The notes beneath the pieces were generated by a model. The model saw nothing but the letters and a program-made list of their open reading frames with translations. It was not told where the DNA came from and did not search any database. From the NCBI GenBank assembly GCA_947176715.1, contig CAMWRR010000129.1, positions 1 through 5,352 of the forward strand: DNA of 5,352 nucleotides. The letters are read 5' to 3'. The DNA is from an uncultured Rikenellaceae bacterium. GTDB taxonomy: Bacteria; Bacteroidota; Bacteroidia; Bacteroidales; Rikenellaceae. Positions 1 through 5,277 of this stretch are shown here, in pieces (the first letter of the stretch is position 1; every line of letters starts with the position of its first letter). Both the position numbers and the translations under genes were made by a program.

Positions 1-180
1 GCCAAGATGAGACATGAGTATGACCGAACCGCCGCCGGCGAGTACTTTCTTTATCGTGGGGATAGCCGCACGTATACGGGTGTCGTCGGTAACATTGAAG
101 TTTTCATCCAAAGGAACGTTGAAATCGACACGTATAATCGCACGTTTACCCTTGAAATCGTAAGTTTCGATTGATGCCAT
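1..180 (-). CDS. pgk: Phosphoglycerate kinase, N-terminal 60 residues (cut by window edge)
   Basis: Cytosolic glycolytic enzyme that transfers phosphate between 1,3-bisphosphoglycerate and ADP, yielding ATP and 3-phosphoglycerate. Translating the minus strand from the ATG at 180-178 gives 60 in-frame codons to the edge. They contain the family signature RVDFNVPL at residues 17-24, the TRIRAAIPTI block at 34-43 and MSHLG at 56-60. D19, N21 and R35 match the 3-phosphoglycerate-binding residues of the N-terminal domain. The start agrees with the usual family N-terminus (short lead, KGKRAIIRVDFN). No SD precedes it; the bases before the ATG are AT-rich, as is common in Bacteroidota. It is transcribed divergently from recO. 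The rest of the protein (family about 400 aa) lies outside the window, so completeness cannot be judged. Confidence 0.96.
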   Translation of the reverse strand, partial: MASIETYDFKGKRAIIRVDFNVPLDENFNVTDDTRIRAAIPTIKKVLAGGGSVILMSHLG

Positions 181-230
181 GGTAATAAATCGTTATATGT
201 TAATAATCTGTTTTTCAAATAACAATGTCA

Positions 231-238
231 CAAATATA
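231..238 (-). promoter_or_regulatory. Candidate -7 promoter element for pgk
   Basis: Read on the minus strand this is TATATTTG, a perfect match to the Bacteroidota -7 consensus TAnnTTTG. It would give a leader of about 45 nt ahead of the pgk ATG at 180. I see no clear -33 TTTG at the expected distance, so the call rests on the -7 box and its position in an AT-rich spacer between divergent genes. On the opposite strand a near match, TAATTTG at 251-257 (one spacer base short), could serve recO but is too weak to list separately. Confidence 0.45.
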
Positions 239-283
239 CATTTTTTTATTTAATTTGCGTTTTCAGGAGACTCTTTTCAGACA

Positions 284-1018
284 ATGAGCGAAACGTACAA
301 AAGCCGTGCAATCGTGCTTCACACCATAAAATACGGCGACAACGGCCACATAGTGCATCTCTACACCGAAGCGCTCGGGCGTCGCAGCTATTACGTGGGC
401 GGATTGCGCAACGGACGTCTCACCGTAGGGCGCAACAAGATAGCCTTACAGCCCCTCACCGTCGTAGACATAGTGGGCTACCCCGGTCAGAGGAGCGACC
501 TGCACCGCCTGAAGGAGGCCGCCACACCCTACCTGCTCGTATCGTTTCTCTCCGACGTGCGCAAATCGGCCATTGCGCTGTTCATGGCCGAGACGGTCTA
601 CCGCATAGTACGCGAGGAGGGGCCCAACCCGCTCTTCTTCGACTTCTTCGAGGGGGCGGTAAAGGCGCTCGACGAAGCCACCGTCAGTGTGGCCAACTTC
701 CACATATACTTTCTATTGGAGATGACCCGCTTCATGGGCTACTACCCCACCGACAACTATTCGCCGGGAGCGTTCTTCGACCTGTCGCGCGGAGAGTTCG
801 TGGTGATAAAACCGCATAACCCCGAGGTATATATGGACCGTCGAGAGAGCGAGCTTCTAGCCTCCTTTATAGGCCTGCCGCTCGGCGAATCGCTCGGGAT
901 AGCTATGGGACGAGCCGAACGGGTAGCGCTACTCGGAGGATTGATACGGTTTCTGTCTTATCATCACGACTCGGCGTACAAAATATCCTCGATAAAGATT
1001 CTCGGGGAGATATTCTAG
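284..1018 (+). CDS. recO: DNA repair protein RecO
   Basis: RecO acts with RecR (and RecF) to displace single-strand-binding protein, load RecA on gapped DNA and anneal complementary strands. The 244 aa length fits the family (about 240-250). Residues 1-80 form the N-terminal OB-fold region, opening with SRAIVLHTIKYGDNGHIVHLYTE and the YYVGG turn at 36-40. The helical C-terminal region includes FLLEMTRFMGYYP (143-155), FFDLSRGEF (164-172) and the ending YKISSIKILGEIF, all typical of Bacteroidota RecO. The protein contains no cysteine, so the four-Cys zinc site known from some RecO proteins (for example Deinococcus) is absent; zinc-less RecO proteins are well known. The start is the first ATG and gives the expected N-terminus. 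AGGAGA at 265-270 lies 13 nt upstream, rather far for an SD. The gene stands alone on plus, divergent from pgk and convergent with ubiX. Confidence 0.95.
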   Translation: MSETYKSRAIVLHTIKYGDNGHIVHLYTEALGRRSYYVGGLRNGRLTVGRNKIALQPLTVVDIVGYPGQRSDLHRLKEAATPYLLVSFLSDVRKSAIALFMAETVYRIVREEGPNPLFFDFFEGAVKALDEATVSVANFHIYFLLEMTRFMGYYPTDNYSPGAFFDLSRGEFVVIKPHNPEVYMDRRESELLASFIGLPLGESLGIAMGRAERVALLGGLIRFLSYHHDSAYKISSIKILGEIF

Positions 1019-1124
1019 GGTGTATTTACATCCAAGATTCATGCACACGTCGCCACCCAAGCCCGCCGCGACACACTGCAAAAAGCACCTGAAAAACACC
1101 AGATTATACCGAGATTCGCACGAG

Positions 1125-1676
1125 CTACTCCTGCCACCCCTTTCCGACATCGAACCCCAGCTGCGCCATGATACGGTCCACCACTGTATCGACGAGCTGT
1201 TCCATCGTTTCGGGCATGGTGTAGAACGACGGGCAGGCCGGCATCACCACGGCACCCGCCAAGGTAAGCGTCTCCATATTGCGGAGATGGATAAGATTGA
1301 GCGGTGTCTCTCGTACGGCAAGTATCAGCTTGCGCCTCTCCTTTAGCATGACGTCGGCGGCACGCGACACCAGATCGTCCGACACGCCGCACGCTATCCT
1401 CGACATCATGCCCGCCGAGCAGGGAACCACAGCCACGGCATCCGCGGAGGCCGAACCCGATGCGGGGGGCACGAACATGTCGTCTATATCGAGTATCTCC
1501 ACCTTGGGCAATGCGGCAAGGTCGCTATCCGGCTGCTCCATTGCAAAGACCCTCCTGCCGTTATCGGTAAAGCACACCCACACCCGCTCCGCCTCGTCAC
1601 ACAGGCAAAGCCTCTCTACAAGCCTGCGTCCGTATATCGACCCGCTGGCTCCCGTTATGGCCACCATTATCTTCAT
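1125..1676 (-). CDS. ubiX: Flavin prenyltransferase UbiX
   Basis: UbiX joins a dimethylallyl group to reduced FMN, making the prenylated flavin cofactor of UbiD-type decarboxylases, which act in ubiquinone, menaquinone (futalosine route) or aromatic-acid metabolism. The protein is 183 aa, normal for the family. It shows the N-terminal flavin-binding GASGSIYG (9-16), VVPCSAGMMSRIACGVSDDLVSRAADV (83-109), LKERRKLILAVRETPLNLIH (111-130) and the C-terminal MPACPSFY (145-152). The central PCS motif is followed by AGMMSRIA where I recall MKTLAxIA-like residues in many family members, a moderate deviation. I chose the ATG at 1676, not the in-frame ATG at 1694. It gives the standard MKIMVAITGASG start and overlaps the upstream deacetylase stop as ATGA, which implies translational coupling. 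No ubiD is in the window, so the pathway served here is unknown. Confidence 0.95.
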   Translation of the reverse strand: MKIMVAITGASGSIYGRRLVERLCLCDEAERVWVCFTDNGRRVFAMEQPDSDLAALPKVEILDIDDMFVPPASGSASADAVAVVPCSAGMMSRIACGVSDDLVSRAADVMLKERRKLILAVRETPLNLIHLRNMETLTLAGAVVMPACPSFYTMPETMEQLVDTVVDRIMAQLGFDVGKGWQE

Positions 1677-2290
1677 AACACTATCGGTTCGCACCTGAGC
1701 GACATAGAGGCCGCATGCTCCAGCGTGCGCGGAAGGGCATAACTCATGTTGCGGAAGGCCTTGAGCGAGTCGTGGAATACCACCACCGACCCCGACCGCA
1801 TGTGTCGCGTGACATTGTCAAGACAGGCCGCCGGCGACAATATGCGGCTATAATCGCGCGAGAGCACGTCCCACATTATTATATTGTAACGCTCCGACAG
1901 ACGACGTGCCTGCGACGGAGTTATACGACCGTAGGGGGGGCGCACCAGATTGGAGCGTATGAAGCTGTCGGCCAGGTCCACATCCTCTATGTACCTTTCG
2001 GGGCTGGTACCCCACCCCTTCATGTGGCTGTAAGTGTGGTTGCCAACGACATGACCCTCGTCCACTATTAGGCGGTATAGCTCGGGATATTGCTCCACAT
2101 TCTTGCCCAGACAGAAAAATGTGGCTTTGGCACCGAATTTGCCGAGGGTCTCCACTATCCACGGCGTGACCCCGGGAGTGGGACCGTCGTCGAAAGTGAG
2201 GAACACGCGTCCGGCATACTCGTCGGGATCGAAGCCCCAACGCAGGCTCGGGAACAGGCGGGTTATGAATCTGGGCGGGTGTACGTACAT
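1673..2290 (-). CDS. NodB-type polysaccharide deacetylase (carbohydrate esterase family 4)
   Basis: Metal-dependent hydrolase of the NodB/CE4 fold, which removes N- or O-acetyl groups from sugars such as peptidoglycan or chitin-like oligomers. All five family motifs are visible in the 205 aa product: TFDDGP (32-37; D34 likely base, D35 metal), NHTYSH (84-89; H85 and H89 metal ligands), RPPYG (117-121), the W140-D141 region and VFHDS (171-175; H173 likely acid). The protein is essentially a bare catalytic domain. I chose the ATG at 2290, giving MYVHPPRF, because Bacteroidota homologues as I recall begin MYVxPPRF; an in-frame ATG at 2326 would add 12 unlikely residues. From this start no signal peptide is evident, so where it acts and on which sugar is unclear. 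It is first in a two-gene unit with ubiX (4-nt overlap). A weak -7-like AATATTTG lies on the minus strand at 2359-2352. Confidence 0.9.
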   Translation of the reverse strand: MYVHPPRFITRLFPSLRWGFDPDEYAGRVFLTFDDGPTPGVTPWIVETLGKFGAKATFFCLGKNVEQYPELYRLIVDEGHVVGNHTYSHMKGWGTSPERYIEDVDLADSFIRSNLVRPPYGRITPSQARRLSERYNIIMWDVLSRDYSRILSPAACLDNVTRHMRSGSVVVFHDSLKAFRNMSYALPRTLEHAASMSLRCEPIVL

Positions 2291-2374
2291 GGTTTCTGAC
2301 GGACGAAATATCGCTACCGGAGGCAAACCTACACCATTAAAATCATTTAACCAAATATTTAACGATAAAATTCA

Positions 2375-2382
2375 TATCTTTG
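2375..2382 (+). promoter_or_regulatory. -7 promoter element for the DUF4837 lipoprotein gene
   Basis: TATCTTTG matches TAnnTTTG exactly and is identical to the -7 box of the rpsU promoter. It lies in an AT-rich spacer between divergent genes, about 95 nt before the ATG at 2478. A clear -33 TTTG is not visible. The predicted leader starts near 2389 and contains a small GC-rich hairpin, GCCGG/CCGGC at 2397-2408, and an 8-nt direct repeat CTCCGGCA at 2402-2409 and 2422-2429, of unknown meaning. Confidence 0.6.
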
Positions 2383-2477
2383 ACTTCGCATTTAAGGCCG
2401 GCTCCGGCAAAAAGAGAACTCCTCCGGCAGATGCAGACAGGTCCGCGTCATACTTAAAACCATAAAAACAACATATC

Positions 2478-3458
2478 ATGAAAAAAATAATCATTTTATC
2501 GGCACTCATCGCGCTCGTCGGGTGCGACGACGGCCGCGAATACAAGAAAGAGGCGTCGGGCAGCCCCTTCGAGATAGTTGTAGTGGCCCCGGACGATCTG
2601 TGGAGAGGCGCGGCGGGCGACACCCTGTGCGACATACTTCAGGAAGACACCGAGATGCTCAACCAGCCGGAGCCGCTCTTCGACATAGTGCACACCACCC
2701 CTGACAGATTCAACAACATACTGACACGTCACCGCAACATCATACGCATGGAGATAGACCCGGCCGCGGACAAGACCACCGTGGACGCCGCCTACGACGT
2801 GGATGCCAAGCCGCAGATAATACTGTACATGCGCTCTTCCAACGCCGACTCGCTCGCCATATATCTGTCGCGTCACCGCACCCGCATACAGGAGCTGCTC
2901 AACGACACGGAGCTGGAGCGTTTCGCCGCCCGTGCGCGACGCTACCCCGAACAGTTCCTCGCCGACACCGTAAAGAGCATGTTCGGCATAGACATGGTGA
3001 TTCCACGCGGCTACGAGCTACGTAAATCACTCGCCCCCAACTTCATGTGGATATCGTACGAGACCCCGCTCACATCGCAGGGCATAGTCGTCTACACCTA
3101 CCCCGTAGACACGCTCGCACAACTGTCCGTAAACGAGATAGTGGCACAGCGCAACGCCTTCGTCGCCGCCATCCCCGGCCCGTCCGACGGCAGCTACATG
3201 ACCACCTCCTCTTACCTGCCCCCGCAGATACGCCCCATAGAAATAGACGGCAGAACGTGGGCGGAGGTACGCGGATTCTGGGACGTGGAGGGCGACTTCA
3301 TGGGCGGTCCGTTCGTCAGCTACACTACGATAGACAAGGAGAGGGGACGCGCCGTAGTGATAGACGAGTATGTCTACTCCCCCAAGCAGGCCAAAGGCCG
3401 ACGCAACTTCATCCGTCAGATGGAGAGCATAGTGCGTAATGTCGATCTGCAACAGTAA
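2478..3458 (+). CDS. DUF4837 family lipoprotein, function unknown
   Basis: Function is unknown. The 326 aa product begins with a short lipoprotein signal peptide: KK, a hydrophobic run, then the lipobox LVGC with Cys16 as the lipidation site. Residues 17-18 after the Cys are both Asp; acidic residues there are part of the surface-export signal described for some Bacteroidetes lipoproteins, so outer-leaflet display is possible but unproven. Blocks that I recognise as DUF4837-like include LNQPEPLFDI (61-70), RHRNII (84-89), AIPGPSDGSYM (231-241), EVRGFWD (263-269), the strongly conserved-looking DFMGGPFVSY (273-282) and YSPKQAKGRRNFIRQMESI (300-318). No transmembrane segment follows the signal peptide. 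The start fits the signal peptide; no SD precedes it (spacer ACAACATATC). It has its own promoter and is followed by the rpsU promoter, so it appears monocistronic. Isoleucine codons are strikingly ATA-rich (21 of 28). Confidence 0.88.
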   Translation: MKKIIILSALIALVGCDDGREYKKEASGSPFEIVVVAPDDLWRGAAGDTLCDILQEDTEMLNQPEPLFDIVHTTPDRFNNILTRHRNIIRMEIDPAADKTTVDAAYDVDAKPQIILYMRSSNADSLAIYLSRHRTRIQELLNDTELERFAARARRYPEQFLADTVKSMFGIDMVIPRGYELRKSLAPNFMWISYETPLTSQGIVVYTYPVDTLAQLSVNEIVAQRNAFVAAIPGPSDGSYMTTSSYLPPQIRPIEIDGRTWAEVRGFWDVEGDFMGGPFVSYTTIDKERGRAVVIDEYVYSPKQAKGRRNFIRQMESIVRNVDLQQ

Positions 3459-3500
3459 CCGTCTTGCTCGTCGTCAGAGATAATACGATATCGGTTAAAA

Positions 3501-3533
3501 TTTGCGCTTTTTTGCCGAAAATTACTATCTTTG
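3501..3533 (+). promoter_or_regulatory. Bacteroidota-type promoter of the rpsU-xerC-hpf unit
   Basis: A -33 element TTTG at 3501-3504 is separated by 21 nt from a perfect -7 element TATCTTTG at 3526-3533, the arrangement recognised by the Bacteroidota primary sigma factor. Transcription should begin near 3540. This is the best promoter in the window, as expected for a ribosomal protein gene. It is the only convincing promoter I see between the DUF4837 gene and the terminator at 5248. Confidence 0.8.
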
Positions 3534-3539
3534 CGGTCG

Positions 3540-3696
3540 CAACAGCTTTCAAAGCGAACCGAAAGGGGGTTAGTTTTATCTGTTAAAGAGTTGATATAAC
3601 CACATATACGAACAGCACACGGGACACATACGTCACCGTCGTTTCCGTCATACGGAGCAATAAACCAAGTTTTTAATCTTAAAAAAAGATACAGCG
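3540..3696 (+). promoter_or_regulatory. Long 5' leader of rpsU with an anti-SD-complementary tract and hairpins
   Basis: The inferred start near 3540 leaves about 157 nt before the rpsU ATG, long for a ribosomal protein gene. GAAAGGGGGT at 3561-3570 could pair over 10 nt (one G-U) with the usual 16S 3' tail ACCUCCUUUC, yet it is 126 nt from the ATG and has no start codon nearby. It can be hidden locally: CTTTC 3546-3550 pairs with GAAAG 3561-3565, or AACC 3557-3560 with GGTT 3568-3571. A hairpin TCCGT/ACGGA (3644-3648/3652-3656) and an A-rich one ATCTT/AAGAT (3676-3680/3686-3690) follow. A regulatory role is inferred from length and structure only; I did not match it to a named RNA family. 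Confidence 0.45.
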
Positions 3697-3888
3697 ATGA
3701 TTATCATGCCGATCAAAGAGGGCGAAAACATAGAGAAGGCTCTCAAAAAGTTCAAAAGAAAATTTGAAAAGACAGGTGTTCTCAAAGAGCTCCGCGCGCG
3801 TCAGCAGTTTACCAAACCCTCGGTAGAGAAACGCAAACAGAAGCTCCGCGCCATCTACGTAAACAAGCTCCAGCGCGAAGAGGAGTAA
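3697..3888 (+). CDS. rpsU: Small ribosomal subunit protein bS21
   Basis: bS21 sits on the 30S platform beside bS6 and bS18. In Bacteroidia this trio has been shown to hold the 16S rRNA 3' tail and block SD pairing. The 63 aa product is highly basic and matches Bacteroidota S21 along its length: KEGENIEKALKKFKRKFEKTG (7-27), LKELRARQQFTKPSVEKRKQK (29-49) and the ending AIYVNKLQREEE (52-63). The ATG at 3697 gives the usual MII-xP start; a second ATG at 3706 is less likely. No SD lies next to it (AAAGATACAGCG), although an extended SD has been described as typical of rpsU in this phylum. It is first in an apparent unit with xerC (43-nt gap) and hpf. Confidence 0.97.
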   Translation: MIIMPIKEGENIEKALKKFKRKFEKTGVLKELRARQQFTKPSVEKRKQKLRAIYVNKLQREEE

Positions 3889-3901
3889 GCATTACGGCAT
3901 C

Positions 3902-3917
3902 TGCAGGACATCCTGCA
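3902..3917 (+). repeat. Hairpin in the rpsU-xerC spacer
   Basis: A perfect 6-bp inverted repeat TGCAGG/CCTGCA with a 4-nt loop (ACAT) sits 13 nt after the rpsU stop and 14 nt before the xerC start. No T-run follows, so it is not an intrinsic terminator. A plausible role, by analogy with other operons, is stabilising or processing the abundant rpsU message relative to the recombinase; that is inference. Confidence 0.5.
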
Positions 3918-3931
3918 CCATACTTTGGACC

Positions 3932-4822
3932 ATGATAGAGGAGTTTCTCAGATACATAGAGTCCGAAAAACGTTATTCCAAACTGACGAAGACCGCTTAT
4001 GGCGACGATCTTCGTCAGTTTCTTTCTTATTACGGCGTGGAGGAGGCCGGTTTCGATCCCGCCGGTGTAACCCATATCGACATAAGGGGCTGGATAATGG
4101 CCCGCACCGAAGAGGGCGACAAGGCCGCCACTATCAATCGCAAACTATCCTCGCTCAAATCGTTCTACCGCTATCTGTTGCGCCGCGGACTCATAGACAA
4201 GGACCCTACCGCCAAGATAGGGTCGCTCCGTAAACCGGCACGCATACCCTCGTTCGTAGAGAAAAGCCGCATGAGTCGCCTTGTAGATATGTTAGAGGCG
4301 TCGGACGATTTCGCCACCGAGAAGAGGGCCGTCATAATACTGTTGTTTTACGGTTGCGGACTGCGATTGGCCGAGCTTATAGCCATACGGCTGAACGACA
4401 TATCGTTGGACGAGATGTCGGTAAAAGTCACCGGCAAAGGCGACAAGCAACGCATAGTCCCGCTCGTGCCCCATGTGGCCGAACGGGTGAGGAGATATAT
4501 TGTTTTACGCTCTGAAATTTGCAAATCGGATAATAATTTCCTAATTTTATCAGACGAAGGAGAACCGATAAGTCGTTCGGAGGTCTATCGCACTGTGCGG
4601 GAGGTTCTCACGGCTATGGGAGTGGAGGGCAAACGGAGTCCCCACGTGTTGAGACACACGTTCGCCACCCATCTGATATCGGAGGGGGCAGGCATAGAGA
4701 CGGTCAAGGAGCTGCTCGGCCATGCCAACCTCTCCACCACACAGATATACACCCACTCCACGATAGACGAGCTGATAAAGGCCTATCGTTCGGCCCATCC
4801 GAGAAGCCGTAAAGGCCGATAA
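3932..4822 (+). CDS. xerC: Tyrosine site-specific recombinase, XerC/XerD type
   Basis: Cytosolic recombinase of the Xer family, which resolves chromosome dimers at dif; the partner Xer protein is outside the window. The 296 aa length is typical. Residues 1-85 are the SAM-like core-binding domain (FLRYIESEKRYSKLTKTAYGDDL, then AATINRKLSSLKSFYRYL at 65-82). The catalytic domain follows with all active residues present: R145 in GLRLAEL, K169 in TGKGDKQR, H238 and R241 in HVLRHTFATHL, H264 in LLGHANLSTTQ and the nucleophile Y273 in IYTH. The setting between rpsU and hpf is a conserved Bacteroidota arrangement, which favours a housekeeping Xer protein over a mobile-element integrase. No SD precedes the ATG. 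XerC versus XerD cannot be settled from sequence alone. Codons 188-207 form an unusually AT-rich patch. Confidence 0.93.
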   Translation: MIEEFLRYIESEKRYSKLTKTAYGDDLRQFLSYYGVEEAGFDPAGVTHIDIRGWIMARTEEGDKAATINRKLSSLKSFYRYLLRRGLIDKDPTAKIGSLRKPARIPSFVEKSRMSRLVDMLEASDDFATEKRAVIILLFYGCGLRLAELIAIRLNDISLDEMSVKVTGKGDKQRIVPLVPHVAERVRRYIVLRSEICKSDNNFLILSDEGEPISRSEVYRTVREVLTAMGVEGKRSPHVLRHTFATHLISEGAGIETVKELLGHANLSTTQIYTHSTIDELIKAYRSAHPRSRKGR

Positions 4823-4948
4823 GTCGTCTCTCCTTTGAAAAAACGGCTCGATTATTGCTCGAATACAAAGGCCGCCGCAAAACGGCCAGCCGGAAAATTC
4901 CGCGCAATAGAGAGTTTTTATTAACCTTTTTAACAAAGGAGGATTGTC
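4823..4948 (+). promoter_or_regulatory. Structured leader of hpf with an occludable, perfect extended Shine-Dalgarno
   Basis: This 126-nt spacer contains AAAGGAGG at 4935-4942, 6 nt before the hpf ATG, a strong SD in a window where other starts lack one. Two mutually exclusive pairings can cover it. One is a local hairpin, CCTTT 4925-4929 with AAAGG 4935-4939 (5-nt loop). The other is long-range: CTCCTTTG 4830-4837, itself resembling the 16S tail, with CAAAGGAG 4934-4941 (8 perfect pairs). Between them lie hairpins GGCCG/CGGCC (4870-4874/4883-4887) and CGGA/TCCG (4891-4894/4899-4902). I see no good TAnnTTTG promoter here, so hpf probably depends on read-through from the rpsU promoter. The pairings are read from the sequence; control of translation is inferred. 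Confidence 0.5.
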
Positions 4949-5239
4949 ATGAACGTAAAGATTCAGTCGATAAGATTCGACGCCGACAAGAAATTATTGG
5001 ATTTCATAGAAGCCAAATTAAATAAACTGGAACGTTTCACCGACAAGGCTACATCTACCGAGGTAACGCTCAAACTCGACAAGAACGACGAACAGGGCAA
5101 CAAAATAGCCCTCATAGAGATAGAGGTACCCGGAGAGTCGCTGGTGGCCGAACGGCAAAGCAAATCGTTCGAGGAATCCGTCGACTTGTGTATAGACGCA
5201 CTCAAGAAACAACTGGAAAAATACAAGGACAAAAGATAG
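4949..5239 (+). CDS. hpf: Short ribosome hibernation promoting factor (HPF/RaiA family)
   Basis: Binds in the decoding channel of the 30S subunit and stalls idle ribosomes during slow growth or stress. The 96 aa product is the single-domain short form, lacking the C-terminal dimerisation domain of long HPF (about 190 aa). The beta-alpha-beta-beta-beta-alpha pattern is readable: MNVKIQSIRFDADKKLLDFIEAKLNKLERF, then strands STEVTLKLDK, NKIALIEIEVPG and ESLVAERQSK, and the final helix FEESVDLCIDALKKQLEKYKDKR with the Bacteroidota-like ending. An alternative symbol is raiA. The start is fixed by the strong SD AAAGGAGG 6 nt upstream. It is the last gene before the terminator at 5248 and appears to be transcribed with rpsU and xerC, placing two ribosome-binding proteins in one unit. 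Confidence 0.95.
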   Translation: MNVKIQSIRFDADKKLLDFIEAKLNKLERFTDKATSTEVTLKLDKNDEQGNKIALIEIEVPGESLVAERQSKSFEESVDLCIDALKKQLEKYKDKR

Positions 5240-5247
5240 TCTGTAGT

Positions 5248-5277
5248 GAAAAGGGCTCGGAGTTCCGGCCCTTTTTC
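5248..5277 (+). terminator. Intrinsic terminator after hpf, possibly bidirectional
   Basis: Nine bases after the hpf stop, GAAAAGGGC then CGG pair with CCG then GCCCTTTTTC around an AGTT loop (5261-5264), with T5257 bulged. The GC stem runs straight into five Ts (5272-5276). The A-run on the 5' side gives a T-run on the minus strand, so it could also stop transcription coming from the right. It closes the rpsU-xerC-hpf unit. The remaining 75 bases to the window edge contain no gene I can support. Confidence 0.85.

Noticed and set aside
251..257. TAATTTG as -7 box for recO
   Set aside because: It is one spacer base short of TAnnTTTG and lacks a -33 partner; AT-rich spacers give such matches easily.
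1019..1124. Possible terminator between convergent recO and ubiX (GGTGT/ACATC at 1019-1032)
   Set aside because: The stem is five pairs with one wobble and no T-run follows, so it is too weak to call.
1020..1346. Plus-strand open frame of 108 codons after recO
   Set aside because: It runs mostly antisense over ubiX, has no family resemblance, and its His/Arg-rich composition is typical of a shadow of a GC-rich gene.
3932..4822. Integrase of a mobile element
   Set aside because: No attachment repeats, cargo genes or tRNA site are present, and the setting between rpsU and hpf is the conserved housekeeping position.
4550..4936. Minus-strand open frame of 128 codons across the xerC end and hpf leader
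   Set aside because: Antisense to the catalytic motifs of xerC, with no recognisable domain, promoter or ribosome site.
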